13,736 bases of DNA, from NCBI GenBank assembly GCA_049976445.1, contig JBMFIF010000045.1, forward strand, positions 1 through 13,736. The letters are read 5' to 3'. Shown here one piece after another: positions 6,217 through 13,671 of the stretch (positions within the stretch are counted from its first letter, which is position 1; each line of letters begins with the position of its first letter). The notes beneath the pieces were generated by a model. It was given only the letters and a program-made list of their open reading frames with translations. It made no database searches and was not told where the DNA came from. The stretch is from JAVZOV01 sp049976445. Lineage in GTDB: Archaea > Thermoproteota > Thermoprotei > Gearchaeales > WAQG01. The position numbers were made by a program, and so were the translations under genes.

Positions 6217-6651
6217 TTAAGGTATGACTTCTGCAATTATGGTGATTTTTAATACTGTATTGGGTTTGCGCAGGTGTTCTATGAGATCGCGTCTTATATT
6301 GATCGCTGCTTTGTCAGCGTTTATCATTAATGTTCTGTCTGATATATAATTACTTTTTCTTATTACAATGCTTGTCGAGTTATCTAGGGTAAGTCTTGGA
6401 TCACCCATGCCATGAACCTCCTCTATGATGTTGCCAGATTCCAGTATCAGTGTAATTTTTGAGTTTTGTGTTTTAATTAATTTTTTTAGTAAAGGATCAA
6501 GATCTAGTGTTGATTTGTTCGCGTTTACACCTATTATACAATCACCTTTTTTTGTGAGGTATTTTTCTTTGGTAATTTCAAATGTAGTTTTATGAGTAGC
6601 TAGTATGTTTGGATGACCCTTTGCATAGATTATATCGATCGCTCGCATCAT
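6217..6651 (-). CDS. DUF371 family protein (archaeal, function unknown)
   Basis: This is a 144-residue soluble protein with no signal peptide or membrane segment. The stretch GHPNILATHKTTFEITKE (12-29), followed by KKGDCIIGVNANK (34-46), is what I recognise as the hallmark of the archaeal DUF371 family. A central EVHGMGDPRLTL segment follows, and the C-terminal strand ITIIAEVIP closes the family domain. No catalytic motif is evident, although the conserved His/Thr/Asp residues suggest a ligand or nucleic-acid site. The start is ATG at 6651, or ATG 6648 directly after it. No Shine-Dalgarno is visible, and AATATATG at 6673-6680 may serve as a TATA element for a near-leaderless message. It lies 50 bp upstream of tRNA-Ser on the same strand. 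Family call good; function unknown. Confidence 0.85.
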   Translation of the reverse strand: MMRAIDIIYAKGHPNILATHKTTFEITKEKYLTKKGDCIIGVNANKSTLDLDPLLKKLIKTQNSKITLILESGNIIEEVHGMGDPRLTLDNSTSIVIRKSNYISDRTLMINADKAAINIRRDLIEHLRKPNTVLKITIIAEVIP

Positions 6652-6753
6652 GTTTTCTGATTATCATGATTCATATATTGTTTATGTTATTAAAAAATTA
6701 TCTTCATTTTAAAGGATGAGGCTTTTGCGATTTGCTTGTTTAAGTTAATTTTA

Positions 6754-6805
6754 ATCAAATATGTTATGTAAGGTTAATATTGGAACATGTTATTGACTAT
6801 TTGAT
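6754..6805. promoter_or_regulatory. Inverted repeat in front of the phosphoribosyltransferase
   Basis: ATCAAATA (6754-6761) and TATTTGAT (6798-6805) form a perfect 8-bp inverted repeat around the presumed promoter (TTAATATT at 6774-6781). The right arm ends 5 bp before the start codon, over the expected transcription start. It could be a paired operator. In AT-rich DNA such repeats also occur by chance. Confidence 0.25.
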
Positions 6806-6810
6806 ATTGT

Positions 6811-7458
6811 ATGTCTAATGATGAAGAATTGAAGTTGCTTGCTCCAACATGGGATGAGCTATTTTTTGATACTGTTAAGTTATCAGAAAAGATTTTGATG
6901 CAAAATTATCAAGCTGATGCGATTGTTGCTATTGCTCGTGGAGGATGGATTGTGGGTCGTTTGTTATCAGATCTTCTGGAACAACCTAACTTGATTAATT
7001 TAAGGATAGAGTTTTATGATAGTATAGGGAGAACTAAGAGTGATCCTAAAATTGTACAGCCAATTGCAACTAATATTAAGGGTTTGCGTGTTCTTATTGT
7101 TGATGATGTTGTCGATACTGGAATTACACTTTTAAAAGCTGTTCAACATGTGATTGAATTAGGAGCTAGTGAAGTTAAAACAGCAACTATCTATTATAAA
7201 CCGTGGGCCAGAATAAAGCCCGATTTTTATGTAAAAATTACAACTTCGTGGATATTATTTCCGCATGAGATTAAGGAAAGCATAAAAATATTGTATAATA
7301 GATGGCACAAAAAAGGTTTATCTACTGACGAGATGATCGATATTCTAGTAAGAGCTGGTATGAAAAAGAGGATCGCTAAGTATTTTGTTAACGTAGTAAA
7401 GAGCGAGTTTGATGATATAAATAATGATGTTAAGATTAAAAATTTCAGAAAATTATGA
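6811..7458 (+). CDS. Purine-type phosphoribosyltransferase
   Basis: Enzymes of this type transfer phosphoribose from PRPP to a purine base (guanine, xanthine or hypoxanthine) for nucleotide salvage. The 215-residue protein has the type I PRTase core. ARGGW (42-46) forms the loop near the pyrophosphate site. VLIVDDVVDTGIT (94-106) is the 13-residue PRPP-binding motif with its acidic pair. YYKPWARIKPDFYV (128-141) fits the archaeal Gpt-like group. After the core there is an extension of about 50 residues (roughly 166-215, rich in Lys) ending in KIKNFRKL. It reads like a small helical domain and is longer than minimal XGPRTs. No Shine-Dalgarno is seen, and the message is probably nearly leaderless. 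It precedes glyA by 73 bp on the same strand. The substrate base cannot be told from sequence. Confidence 0.88.
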   Translation: MSNDEELKLLAPTWDELFFDTVKLSEKILMQNYQADAIVAIARGGWIVGRLLSDLLEQPNLINLRIEFYDSIGRTKSDPKIVQPIATNIKGLRVLIVDDVVDTGITLLKAVQHVIELGASEVKTATIYYKPWARIKPDFYVKITTSWILFPHEIKESIKILYNRWHKKGLSTDEMIDILVRAGMKKRIAKYFVNVVKSEFDDINNDVKIKNFRKL

Positions 7459-7531
7459 TTTTTAAAGTTATACAGGAGGTTTCGTAATAATACTTATTAG
7501 GTTAGTTTATTATAGTAAGGGTGGTGGTTAT

Positions 7532-8842
7532 ATGAACGAGAGTTTTTTGAAGAATATCCCTAATGAAGCTAGGGAGGTTGTTGAGTTAGTTCAAAAACAT
7601 AATAGGTGGCGTGGGCGTGAGACGATTAATATGATTGCGTCTGAGAATGTTACATCTCCTCTTGTGGATATGGTTTATCTTAGTGATGCGATGCACAGGT
7701 ATGCTGAGGGACTGCCTTATAAAAGGTATTATCAAGGTCTTATTTATATTGATGAAATTGAGGTATATGCAAACAAGATAATGAGCGAGCTATTTAATGC
7801 TAGGTATGTTGATTTGAGACCGATTTCTGGTACTATAGCTAATGCTAATGCTTTTTATGTTTTAGGTGTTAGGGGAACAAAAGCACTGGTAACACCTGTT
7901 TATGCTGGTTCTCATGTAAGTCATACAAAGTTTGGCGTGCTTGGCGCACTTGGACTTGAAGAGACACCATTGCCTTTTAATGCAGAAGAGATGAATATTG
8001 ACGTTGATAATGCTATTAAACTTATTAAAGAGGTTAAACCGAGACTTGTTATATTAGGTGGTTCACTTTATTTATTCCCGCATCCAGTAAAAGAGCTGCT
8101 TTCTGCTGTTGAGGATGTAGGGGGATACTTGATATACGATGCGGCTCATGTGCTGGGATTAATCGCTGGTAAACGTTTTCCAAATCCGTTAGATGATGGA
8201 GCTCATATAGTCACAAGCTCTACTCATAAAACGTTTCCCGGACCTCAAGGTGGTGTTGCAATGACTAATATAGAAGAAATTTACAAAGCATATCGTAAGA
8301 CAATATTTCCAGTGTTTGTCTCTAATCATCATTTACATAGGCTTGCGGCTACAGCTATCACAGGTATTGAGATGAAATATTTTGGTGAAGCGTATGCTGA
8401 GCAGATAGTAAGAAATTCAAAAGCATTAGCACAAGCTCTTTATGAGAATGGATTTAAAGTGCTTGGCGAAAAGAACGGTTTTACAAGATCTCACCAAGTG
8501 GTTTTAAATGTGCGTGAGCTAGGTGGAGGAACTAATGCAGCTGTTACTCTTGAGCATGCTAATATAATAGTAAATAAGAATATGATTCCAGGAGACACAC
8601 CTGAAATGGTGAAGGATCCGTCTGGTTTAAGGTTAGGTGTTCAGGAACTTACTAGATGGGGATTTAAGGAAAGTGATATGAAGTACATCGCGGAATTGAT
8701 GAAGAAAGTTCTTATTGATAAGGTTAATCCAGAGATCGTAAAGAAGTATGTTATAGATTTTCGATCTAAATTCACTAAGATTCATTATACTTTTGATCTA
8801 GAACTGCAGGAGCCTCTAAAAGAACTCCCGTTAATCTACTAA
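7532..8842 (+). CDS. glyA: Serine hydroxymethyltransferase
   Basis: GlyA interconverts serine and glycine with transfer of a one-carbon unit to a pterin cofactor, feeding purine, thymidylate and methionine pathways. The 436-residue product is a fold-type I PLP enzyme of normal length. IASENVTSP (35-43) is the N-terminal SHMT signature, and YKRYYQG (63-69) lies near the active site. YDAAHVLGLIAG (202-213) carries Asp203 and His206, which contact the cofactor. VTSSTHKTFPGPQGG (227-241) contains the PLP lysine, Lys233. ATG at 7532 is preceded by GGTGGTGG with four bases between, a strong ribosome site that fixes the start. The upstream phosphoribosyltransferase is on the same strand and may share the transcript, giving a purine/one-carbon pairing. 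In Thermoproteota the one-carbon carrier may be a modified pterin; the sequence does not show which. Confidence 0.96.
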   Translation: MNESFLKNIPNEAREVVELVQKHNRWRGRETINMIASENVTSPLVDMVYLSDAMHRYAEGLPYKRYYQGLIYIDEIEVYANKIMSELFNARYVDLRPISGTIANANAFYVLGVRGTKALVTPVYAGSHVSHTKFGVLGALGLEETPLPFNAEEMNIDVDNAIKLIKEVKPRLVILGGSLYLFPHPVKELLSAVEDVGGYLIYDAAHVLGLIAGKRFPNPLDDGAHIVTSSTHKTFPGPQGGVAMTNIEEIYKAYRKTIFPVFVSNHHLHRLAATAITGIEMKYFGEAYAEQIVRNSKALAQALYENGFKVLGEKNGFTRSHQVVLNVRELGGGTNAAVTLEHANIIVNKNMIPGDTPEMVKDPSGLRLGVQELTRWGFKESDMKYIAELMKKVLIDKVNPEIVKKYVIDFRSKFTKIHYTFDLELQEPLKELPLIY

Positions 8843-8888
8843 TGATGAAGCAATAAATGTGTACTTCAGGGCGGGAATATGTTATATA

Positions 8889-8900
8889 AGGAGGTTTTTT
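8889..8900 (+). terminator. T-run terminator after glyA
   Basis: AGGAGG followed by six T lies 47 bp after the glyA stop and abuts the 3' end of the convergent nucleotidyltransferase gene. A T-run is the usual archaeal termination signal. No strong hairpin precedes it. Confidence 0.4.
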
Positions 8901-9918
8901 ATCCTATTTTTAATGATGTTTTTACCTCTCTTACACCAATTGCTACTCTGAAAGTTTTTGTTCTATTTAGAGTATCAAAGACTTCCTGTAATAATCCTTT
9001 TACATAAATTCTATCACCGGCTTTCAGTAAGTCTAGATAGAAGCTATCATAGCTTACTAATTCATTTATTATTAATGATACGCCTGAGAGTGTTGATACG
9101 TTAGATAGCTCATAACGTATTGGTGAGAAGAATTGGTCTATGGGTTTGTTTATTGTGGCTGTTAATTCTATTGGTCCCACGGACCTATAAATATATCTCC
9201 CGTAAGTATTTATGGTTTCTTGTTCGGTTTTTATTGGGGATATTGAAAAGGGTTTCTTTTTAAAAAATCCTTTGTACCAAATTCTATTAAACAATTGGTG
9301 AATATTTGTGTTGTATAATCCATGATAAGGCGCATCATTCATAATATTCTCTATCGAGTATTGTGAGAAACCTTTTGATTTGTCTTCTAGGAGTGTTTTA
9401 AGTGTATTTTTAATTTTTTCTGTTGAATTTTTACCCGAAATTGTTAAATCTATGTCTGAAATGTGTTCATTATGTATTCCAATTAATAACGTTCCTGTTA
9501 CTCCAAAGAAGTATTTTGGTATGTTACTGTGCGAACTCAATATATCCACTAACTCTAACGCTAGATGTTCTAGTGTGTCTTTTCCTTCTATTGTGGATAG
9601 TCGTGTTTCAGGTATGTATATTGTTTTAACTTGACTTAATGGTATTAATGGAACGTTTGCACCAAAGATGTTATCCCATCGTGTAAGGTTTTCTATTTTT
9701 TCTTTTATTTTGTTTATTGATACGTTAATACCTTCAGCACCGTAGTGTGGTATGAGACGCTCATAATAAGTTGTACCATCATACCATGGTGTCTTTTTAT
9801 TGGTTGGTGCGTATTTTGGGAAAGCTAGAGCATATCCTGGTGGGTGTTCGTAACCTACTATGTGATAATATATTTTATTCCATTCGAGATATTCTTTATC
9901 TCTTATTATGTGTTTCAT
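8899..9918 (-). CDS. Archaeal nucleotidyltransferase-domain protein, uncharacterised
   Basis: This is a 339-residue protein of an archaeal family usually described only as a predicted nucleotidyltransferase (probably COG1665). The N-terminal module begins MKHIIRDKEYLEW and contains VGYEHPPGYALAF (21-33) and TTYYERLIPHYG (49-60), which I recall as its conserved signature. The pol-beta-type motif follows: GVTGTLLIGIHNEHISDIDL (139-158). Here the usual Gly-Ser is Gly-Thr (142-143), and Asp155 and Asp157 form the metal-binding DxD. The C-terminal 90 or so residues look beta-rich, with YVKGLLQEV near the end, and could be an OB-like domain. The substrate is unknown. ATG at 9918 lies five bases after the stop of the aIF2B-like gene, so it is the last gene of the aminopropyltransferase operon. 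It converges with glyA. Confidence 0.82.
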   Translation of the reverse strand: MKHIIRDKEYLEWNKIYYHIVGYEHPPGYALAFPKYAPTNKKTPWYDGTTYYERLIPHYGAEGINVSINKIKEKIENLTRWDNIFGANVPLIPLSQVKTIYIPETRLSTIEGKDTLEHLALELVDILSSHSNIPKYFFGVTGTLLIGIHNEHISDIDLTISGKNSTEKIKNTLKTLLEDKSKGFSQYSIENIMNDAPYHGLYNTNIHQLFNRIWYKGFFKKKPFSISPIKTEQETINTYGRYIYRSVGPIELTATINKPIDQFFSPIRYELSNVSTLSGVSLIINELVSYDSFYLDLLKAGDRIYVKGLLQEVFDTLNRTKTFRVAIGVREVKTSLKIG

Positions 9919-9923
9919 AGCAC

Positions 9924-10886
9924 TTATATTGTTAAGTTAAGATTTAAGGGTGGCCAACCATAACTTTCTTTAAGAATTAATATTGCTGCTTGTGGTGGAA
10001 ATACTCCTCGTTCTGTAATTATCATATCGATATATTCTGGTGGTGTTAGATCGTAGATGGGAGCTCTTACCTTAACATTGAATAACCCGTATGTTTTTCT
10101 AACCTCATCAGGTAATATGACTGTAGGGTCTCTTTCTTCGATCTTTATTGGTATTCCTATCATTGTTTCTGGACTAAATTTGTATGTACCGGCTAGTACA
10201 TGAACACGAACGCGTGCTTCGTATGCTACCATTGCTACTACTGATGTTCCTATTTTATTTACTATTGCCCCGTTTGCTGCCACGGCTTCAGCTCCTATTA
10301 TAACTTTATCAACATCTTTCATCACATATCTGACTGCAGAGTCTACTATTAGTGTTACTGGAATGCCTTTAGAGGCAAGTTGGCTTGCTGTTATGCGTCC
10401 TTCAAAATCAGGACGTGATTCAGTAACTATGACCGATATATTTTTTCCTGCATCGTGAGCTACAAATAATGTTTTTAGTACTGTCGTGCTTAGACTATGT
10501 GTTAATATTACATCCCCGTCTTCTATGTGTCGTGATGCTATCAATGTTATTGATTGAACAGCCTCATTAATTTTTTCTGAGAGCTTTATTATATCTTGAG
10601 TTATGTGTTCTACAGCTTCATTAAAACTATATGTTTTCATATTTTTGAGTTTATCTAGAACGTATCTTATACTGTTCGCGAGCATTATGTTGGAAGGACG
10701 AGCGCTTAAAAGTATTCTCCCCCATTCTTTCACATCATTTTCTATTTCTTCAATAGAGTTTGCTTTTATTGTGTGAAGTCCAGATACTAATGCGTTCATC
10801 GCTTCGATGGCAGCTTGAGTTGAACCACGGATTTCTTTATTCATTATTTTTTGCGCAGTATCAAGAATTACTTGTGGTACACTCAT
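9924..10886 (-). CDS. aIF2B / eIF2B-alpha-like protein of the ribose-1,5-bisphosphate isomerase family
   Basis: The 320-residue protein belongs to the eIF2B alpha-beta-delta / MtnA / R15P isomerase superfamily. Visible blocks are EIRGSTQAA (18-26), GDVILTHSLSTTVL (124-137), TESRPDFEGRITA (155-167), VIIGAEAVAANGAIVNKIGT (195-214) and IYDLTPPEYIDMIITERGVFPPQAA. The characterised archaeal ribose-1,5-bisphosphate isomerase (T. kodakarensis) uses Cys133 and Asp202. From memory these lie in HCHS and GAD; here the matching positions are Ser131 (HSLS) and Glu200 (GAE). Eukaryotic eIF2B-alpha also reads GAE and lacks the Cys. I therefore favour a regulatory or ligand-binding aIF2B-type role over isomerase catalysis. 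Its ATG overlaps the aminopropyltransferase stop by four bases (ATGA), so translation is coupled. Annotation pipelines may label it ribose-1,5-bisphosphate isomerase. Confidence 0.88.
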   Translation of the reverse strand: MSVPQVILDTAQKIMNKEIRGSTQAAIEAMNALVSGLHTIKANSIEEIENDVKEWGRILLSARPSNIMLANSIRYVLDKLKNMKTYSFNEAVEHITQDIIKLSEKINEAVQSITLIASRHIEDGDVILTHSLSTTVLKTLFVAHDAGKNISVIVTESRPDFEGRITASQLASKGIPVTLIVDSAVRYVMKDVDKVIIGAEAVAANGAIVNKIGTSVVAMVAYEARVRVHVLAGTYKFSPETMIGIPIKIEERDPTVILPDEVRKTYGLFNVKVRAPIYDLTPPEYIDMIITERGVFPPQAAILILKESYGWPPLNLNLTI

Positions 10887-11731
10887 TCGCTTTCATCCCT
10901 GAACCAGTTTAAATGTATTTTTGGTGAGTAAAAACGAGTTTTTACATTACGTTGGATCATAAGAGATCTTATTGTTTGTGCATTTAGTTTGCCTGGATCA
11001 TTAGCAAGAGATCCGAGTATATAATTTACGGAATATCCATAGCATGGAATCCAAATATTATATTCCTTAACTATTGGAAAAACTTGGTATATGTTTGATA
11101 GGACTTTTTGATATACATCTTTATAGAAAAATGAGTTCCCTGCTTGTGTAACCATTATACCTTCGCTATTTAATATTGATTTAATCTTGTCGTAAAAATG
11201 TTTTTCATATAAGGGTGATGCTATGCTCTCAGCAATGTATGGGTCTATTAAATCTATGATCACTACATCAAACTTATTCTGTGTTTCCATGACATACTTG
11301 AAACCGTCTTCAACTAAAATTACAGACCTTGGATCGAAGAAAGATCCTTGATGCATCTCGCTCAAATATTCTTTAGCAATATCCAGTAGTTCACCATCAA
11401 TATCAACCATTATGGCTTTTTTAATAGTTTTATGTTTAAGAACTTCACGTAATGTTGCTCCCTCACCACCACCAATTATAAGTACATTTTGGGGATTTGG
11501 ATGAGTGAAAAGTGCTGGATGAACTAATGATTCATGGTAGTAGAATTCATCATTAATACTCGATTGTATATAACCATCAAGTACTAATACTTTACCAAAA
11601 TCTAAGGTCTCTGCTATAATAACATGTTGATATTTAGTTTTTTTATCAACAATAACTTTAGAGACAGGTACTACTAATTTGCTATATGGTGAAACTGGTT
11701 CGCTTATTAAAAGTTCACCTGATTTATTCAT
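10883..11731 (-). CDS. speE: Polyamine aminopropyltransferase (spermidine synthase family)
   Basis: The enzyme transfers an aminopropyl group from decarboxylated S-adenosylmethionine to a diamine or agmatine, making polyamines that thermophiles use to stabilise nucleic acids and ribosomes. The 282-residue product has the family layout. A beta-rich N-terminus leads to VLVLDGYIQSSINDEFYYHE (48-67). The Rossmann core contains GGGEGATLRE (87-96) and VDIDGELL (109-116), followed by EMHQGSFFDPR (125-135). VVIIDLIDP (156-164) carries the catalytic-site Asp. In crenarchaea such enzymes often accept agmatine, so N1-aminopropylagmatine synthesis is possible; the substrate cannot be fixed here. ATG at 11731 has GTGAG nine bases upstream and an inverted repeat directly against it. 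It is the first gene of a three-gene operon with the aIF2B-like and nucleotidyltransferase genes. Confidence 0.93.
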   Translation of the reverse strand: MNKSGELLISEPVSPYSKLVVPVSKVIVDKKTKYQHVIIAETLDFGKVLVLDGYIQSSINDEFYYHESLVHPALFTHPNPQNVLIIGGGEGATLREVLKHKTIKKAIMVDIDGELLDIAKEYLSEMHQGSFFDPRSVILVEDGFKYVMETQNKFDVVIIDLIDPYIAESIASPLYEKHFYDKIKSILNSEGIMVTQAGNSFFYKDVYQKVLSNIYQVFPIVKEYNIWIPCYGYSVNYILGSLANDPGKLNAQTIRSLMIQRNVKTRFYSPKIHLNWFRDESE

Positions 11732-11758
11732 AATATTCTCACTTCTATAGAGAATATT
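11732..11758 (-). promoter_or_regulatory. 9+9 bp inverted repeat over the speE leader, candidate operator or RNA hairpin
   Basis: AATATTCTC (11732-11740) and GAGAATATT (11750-11758) are perfect inverted copies separated by nine bases. The element abuts the speE start codon and contains the GTGAG ribosome site at the edge of one arm. The TATA box puts transcription start near 11752-11755, so the repeat covers the start site and whole leader. It could be a repressor operator. As RNA it would hide the ribosome site only if the transcript begins far enough upstream to include both arms. Confidence 0.5.
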
Positions 11759-11771
11759 TTAAGAGTCTGGT

Positions 11772-11785
11772 ATTTAATTTTATAG
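11772..11785 (-). promoter_or_regulatory. TATA box of the speE operon
   Basis: The minus strand reads CTATAAAATTAAAT, about 41-54 bp upstream of the speE ATG. It places the start of the three-gene transcript inside the inverted repeat next to the start codon. Confidence 0.5.
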
Positions 11786-11865
11786 TAACCTTTAATGAAC
11801 AAGATTTTTCTGGTAAAAATTTCTATGAAATGTGATTTAAAAATAATGTAAATTTTACTTATTTA

Positions 11866-11880
11866 GTCAGGAGTGCTGAC
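11866..11880 (-). terminator. Hairpin after the radical SAM gene
   Basis: GTCAG (11866-11870) and CTGAC (11876-11880) pair around five bases, starting four bases after the stop of the radical SAM gene. A T-rich run follows on the same strand (11836-11850). This looks like a terminator separating the gene from the speE operon. Confidence 0.45.
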
Positions 11881-11884
11881 CTGT

Positions 11885-13603
11885 TTATACGGATTTTGCT
11901 TGTTGTAAGAAAGGTTCGTATGTTTTTCTGTAAAGGTCTGAGTTTTGAAGAGCCTTAATGTTACGTCTGTATTTCATACTATCTAATGATCCTTTTTCTG
12001 CGGCCCATTCTTCGAAAGATATTTTGTATTGCTCTTGTATGTAATCTCTATATATATCTGGGAGTACGTTAAATGTACAGAATGGTATTACTCTGCCATC
12101 AGGTGTTAAATAGTGTATGTCGCATCTCATAATTCTTGCCACATCATAATTATAAGTATCCATGAAGTGCATCATACCTAAGTATAACATCTTATAATTA
12201 AACTCTCCTAATGCTTCATAGTTATGTCTTACGAAGATGCCATATAATATTTTCCAAATGTTGAATTCTTTAGGTTGTTTTTCTTCATTAATGAATTTCT
12301 TTAGGTTGAAGAGTATTTTTGTTAAAGTAACGTACTTATTTTTACCCTTAATCAGTTCATCAGTTTTTTCTTGCAAATATTCAAAGAATCCTTCGACATC
12401 TATAAATTCTGTAATTGGAAGGTATCTCACGATCTCTCCATTCTTTCGTTCAACGTAAACATAGGTGCCCATACCGCATGCAGGATGGTTAGACATTTCA
12501 AACTGAGGTTTATTCGTTAAAGCTTCAATGAATCTTGATAAAGTAAGTGTACATGGTACTGGATACCAAGCATCTCTATGTATTTGTCCATCTGTTTGCT
12601 CCTCAATTTTAATTATTACATCAGGTATCGTTATTCTGTATCTTTCTCTTTCTTGTTTTCTCATCATGCCAGTAAGACTGACCGGTTGGAAGTTTACTCC
12701 TCTAACAACATCCATATTTAGTGCAGCAAATTTGACTATCAGTCCTGTTTCGTGATCATTAATGGTTCTGATCATTGTAGGAACTAGTACTACACTAGTT
12801 AAGCCACCTTTGCGGAATGCATCTAGTATGTAAGGCATTTCCCAGTGATTCTTTGGATTCGTAGAGGGTGACACTCCGTCAAAGCTCATATATACTGTGT
12901 TAACACCGGCTTCTCTGACTTTTCTTGCAAATTCTGCTCCATCAGGTTGTGCAAAGCGTAGCCCGTTTGTATTTAATTGTATGTGTTTTACTCCCTCTTC
13001 TCGTAAAATCTTTATGATATCGATTAAATCATCTCTTATTGTTGGCTCTCCACCAGTAATTTGTATGACCATTGCCTTACCTTGCTTAGCTAATTGTCTT
13101 ACCATAAATCTTATCTGATCAAGTGATGGTTCATAAACATATCCAGCCTTTTCTGCATAGTAAAAGCAATACCAACACGAAATGTTGCATCTATTAGTTA
13201 TAACAAGATTTGCAAGAGCTGTATGACTTCTATGTATAGGACAAAGCCCACACGTAAATGGACAAGGAGCTTTCGCATCAACATATTCGTAAGTTCCACG
13301 ACCTAGTATATCCCATTTCATAGCTTTCTTATAAAGTTCTACGTCACCCCAATACACATCTTCAGTTTCACCATGTTCAGGGCATACTTTTCTTATCATA
13401 ACTTTATTATCTCTTTCAAACACTATCGCAGGCATTAATCTATAACATACAGGACAAATACTTTGAGTAGTTTTAATGAACTTTTCTCCAGATCGCAATT
13501 CAGGTCTTGGTCCACCTATTGGTATAACTCTTTTACCAATTCTTACAGTACTTTTGTCATATATTGGCTCATCCATTCTTTTAACTGCTACAGCTTCTAC
13601 CAT
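11885..13603 (-). CDS. Radical SAM protein, probable tetraether lipid synthase (Tes-like)
   Basis: Tes joins the isoprenoid tails of two archaeol-type lipids into membrane-spanning tetraethers by radical SAM chemistry. The order of motifs matches what I recall of Methanocaldococcus MJ0619 and its relatives. An N-terminal CPVC...CPEHG metal site comes first (about 50-78), then CPFTCGLCPIHRSH (114-127). The radical SAM motif CNISCWYC (139-146) follows, then ITGGEPTIRDDL (182-193), NTNGL and SFDGV. VLVPTMIRTINDHETG and RGVNFQPVSLTG (301-312) come next, and a C-terminal IMRCDIHYLTPDGRVIPFC. These cysteine sets imply auxiliary iron-sulfur clusters. I prefer ATG at 13603, because AGGTGGG ends four bases upstream. 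The in-frame GTG at 13612 lies inside that ribosome site but would add only three residues. Other radical SAM paralogues of this group exist, so the exact reaction is inferred. Confidence 0.88.
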   Translation of the reverse strand: MVEAVAVKRMDEPIYDKSTVRIGKRVIPIGGPRPELRSGEKFIKTTQSICPVCYRLMPAIVFERDNKVMIRKVCPEHGETEDVYWGDVELYKKAMKWDILGRGTYEYVDAKAPCPFTCGLCPIHRSHTALANLVITNRCNISCWYCFYYAEKAGYVYEPSLDQIRFMVRQLAKQGKAMVIQITGGEPTIRDDLIDIIKILREEGVKHIQLNTNGLRFAQPDGAEFARKVREAGVNTVYMSFDGVSPSTNPKNHWEMPYILDAFRKGGLTSVVLVPTMIRTINDHETGLIVKFAALNMDVVRGVNFQPVSLTGMMRKQERERYRITIPDVIIKIEEQTDGQIHRDAWYPVPCTLTLSRFIEALTNKPQFEMSNHPACGMGTYVYVERKNGEIVRYLPITEFIDVEGFFEYLQEKTDELIKGKNKYVTLTKILFNLKKFINEEKQPKEFNIWKILYGIFVRHNYEALGEFNYKMLYLGMMHFMDTYNYDVARIMRCDIHYLTPDGRVIPFCTFNVLPDIYRDYIQEQYKISFEEWAAEKGSLDSMKYRRNIKALQNSDLYRKTYEPFLQQAKSV

Positions 13604-13635
13604 GTATCCCACCTATTACAGTTTTGTTAAACAAA

Positions 13636-13645
13636 TATTTATAAA
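13636..13645 (-). promoter_or_regulatory. TATA box of the radical SAM gene
   Basis: TTTATAAATA on the minus strand, preceded by GG, lies 33-42 bp upstream of the preferred ATG. It gives a leader of roughly 10-15 nt, just enough for the AGGTGGG ribosome site. Confidence 0.55.
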
Positions 13646-13671
13646 CCTTTTTATACTTTACTGAGACTGTC

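Noticed and set aside
7473..7480. AGGAGGT after the phosphoribosyltransferase, like a Shine-Dalgarno (a similar one at 8889)
   Set aside because: No start codon and open frame follow at a suitable distance; the one at 8889 precedes a T-run and is better read as a terminator region.
9380..9634. Overlapping plus-strand frames of 68-84 codons
   Set aside because: Both are antisense to the nucleotidyltransferase motif region and have no motif of their own.
9924..10886. Methylthioribose-1-phosphate isomerase (MtnA)
   Set aside because: Same superfamily, but the catalytic Cys and Asp are replaced and the C-terminal YDLTPPEYID block fits the R15P isomerase/aIF2B branch.
12237..13118. Several 70-75 codon plus-strand frames
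   Set aside because: They are antisense to the radical SAM gene across conserved motifs.
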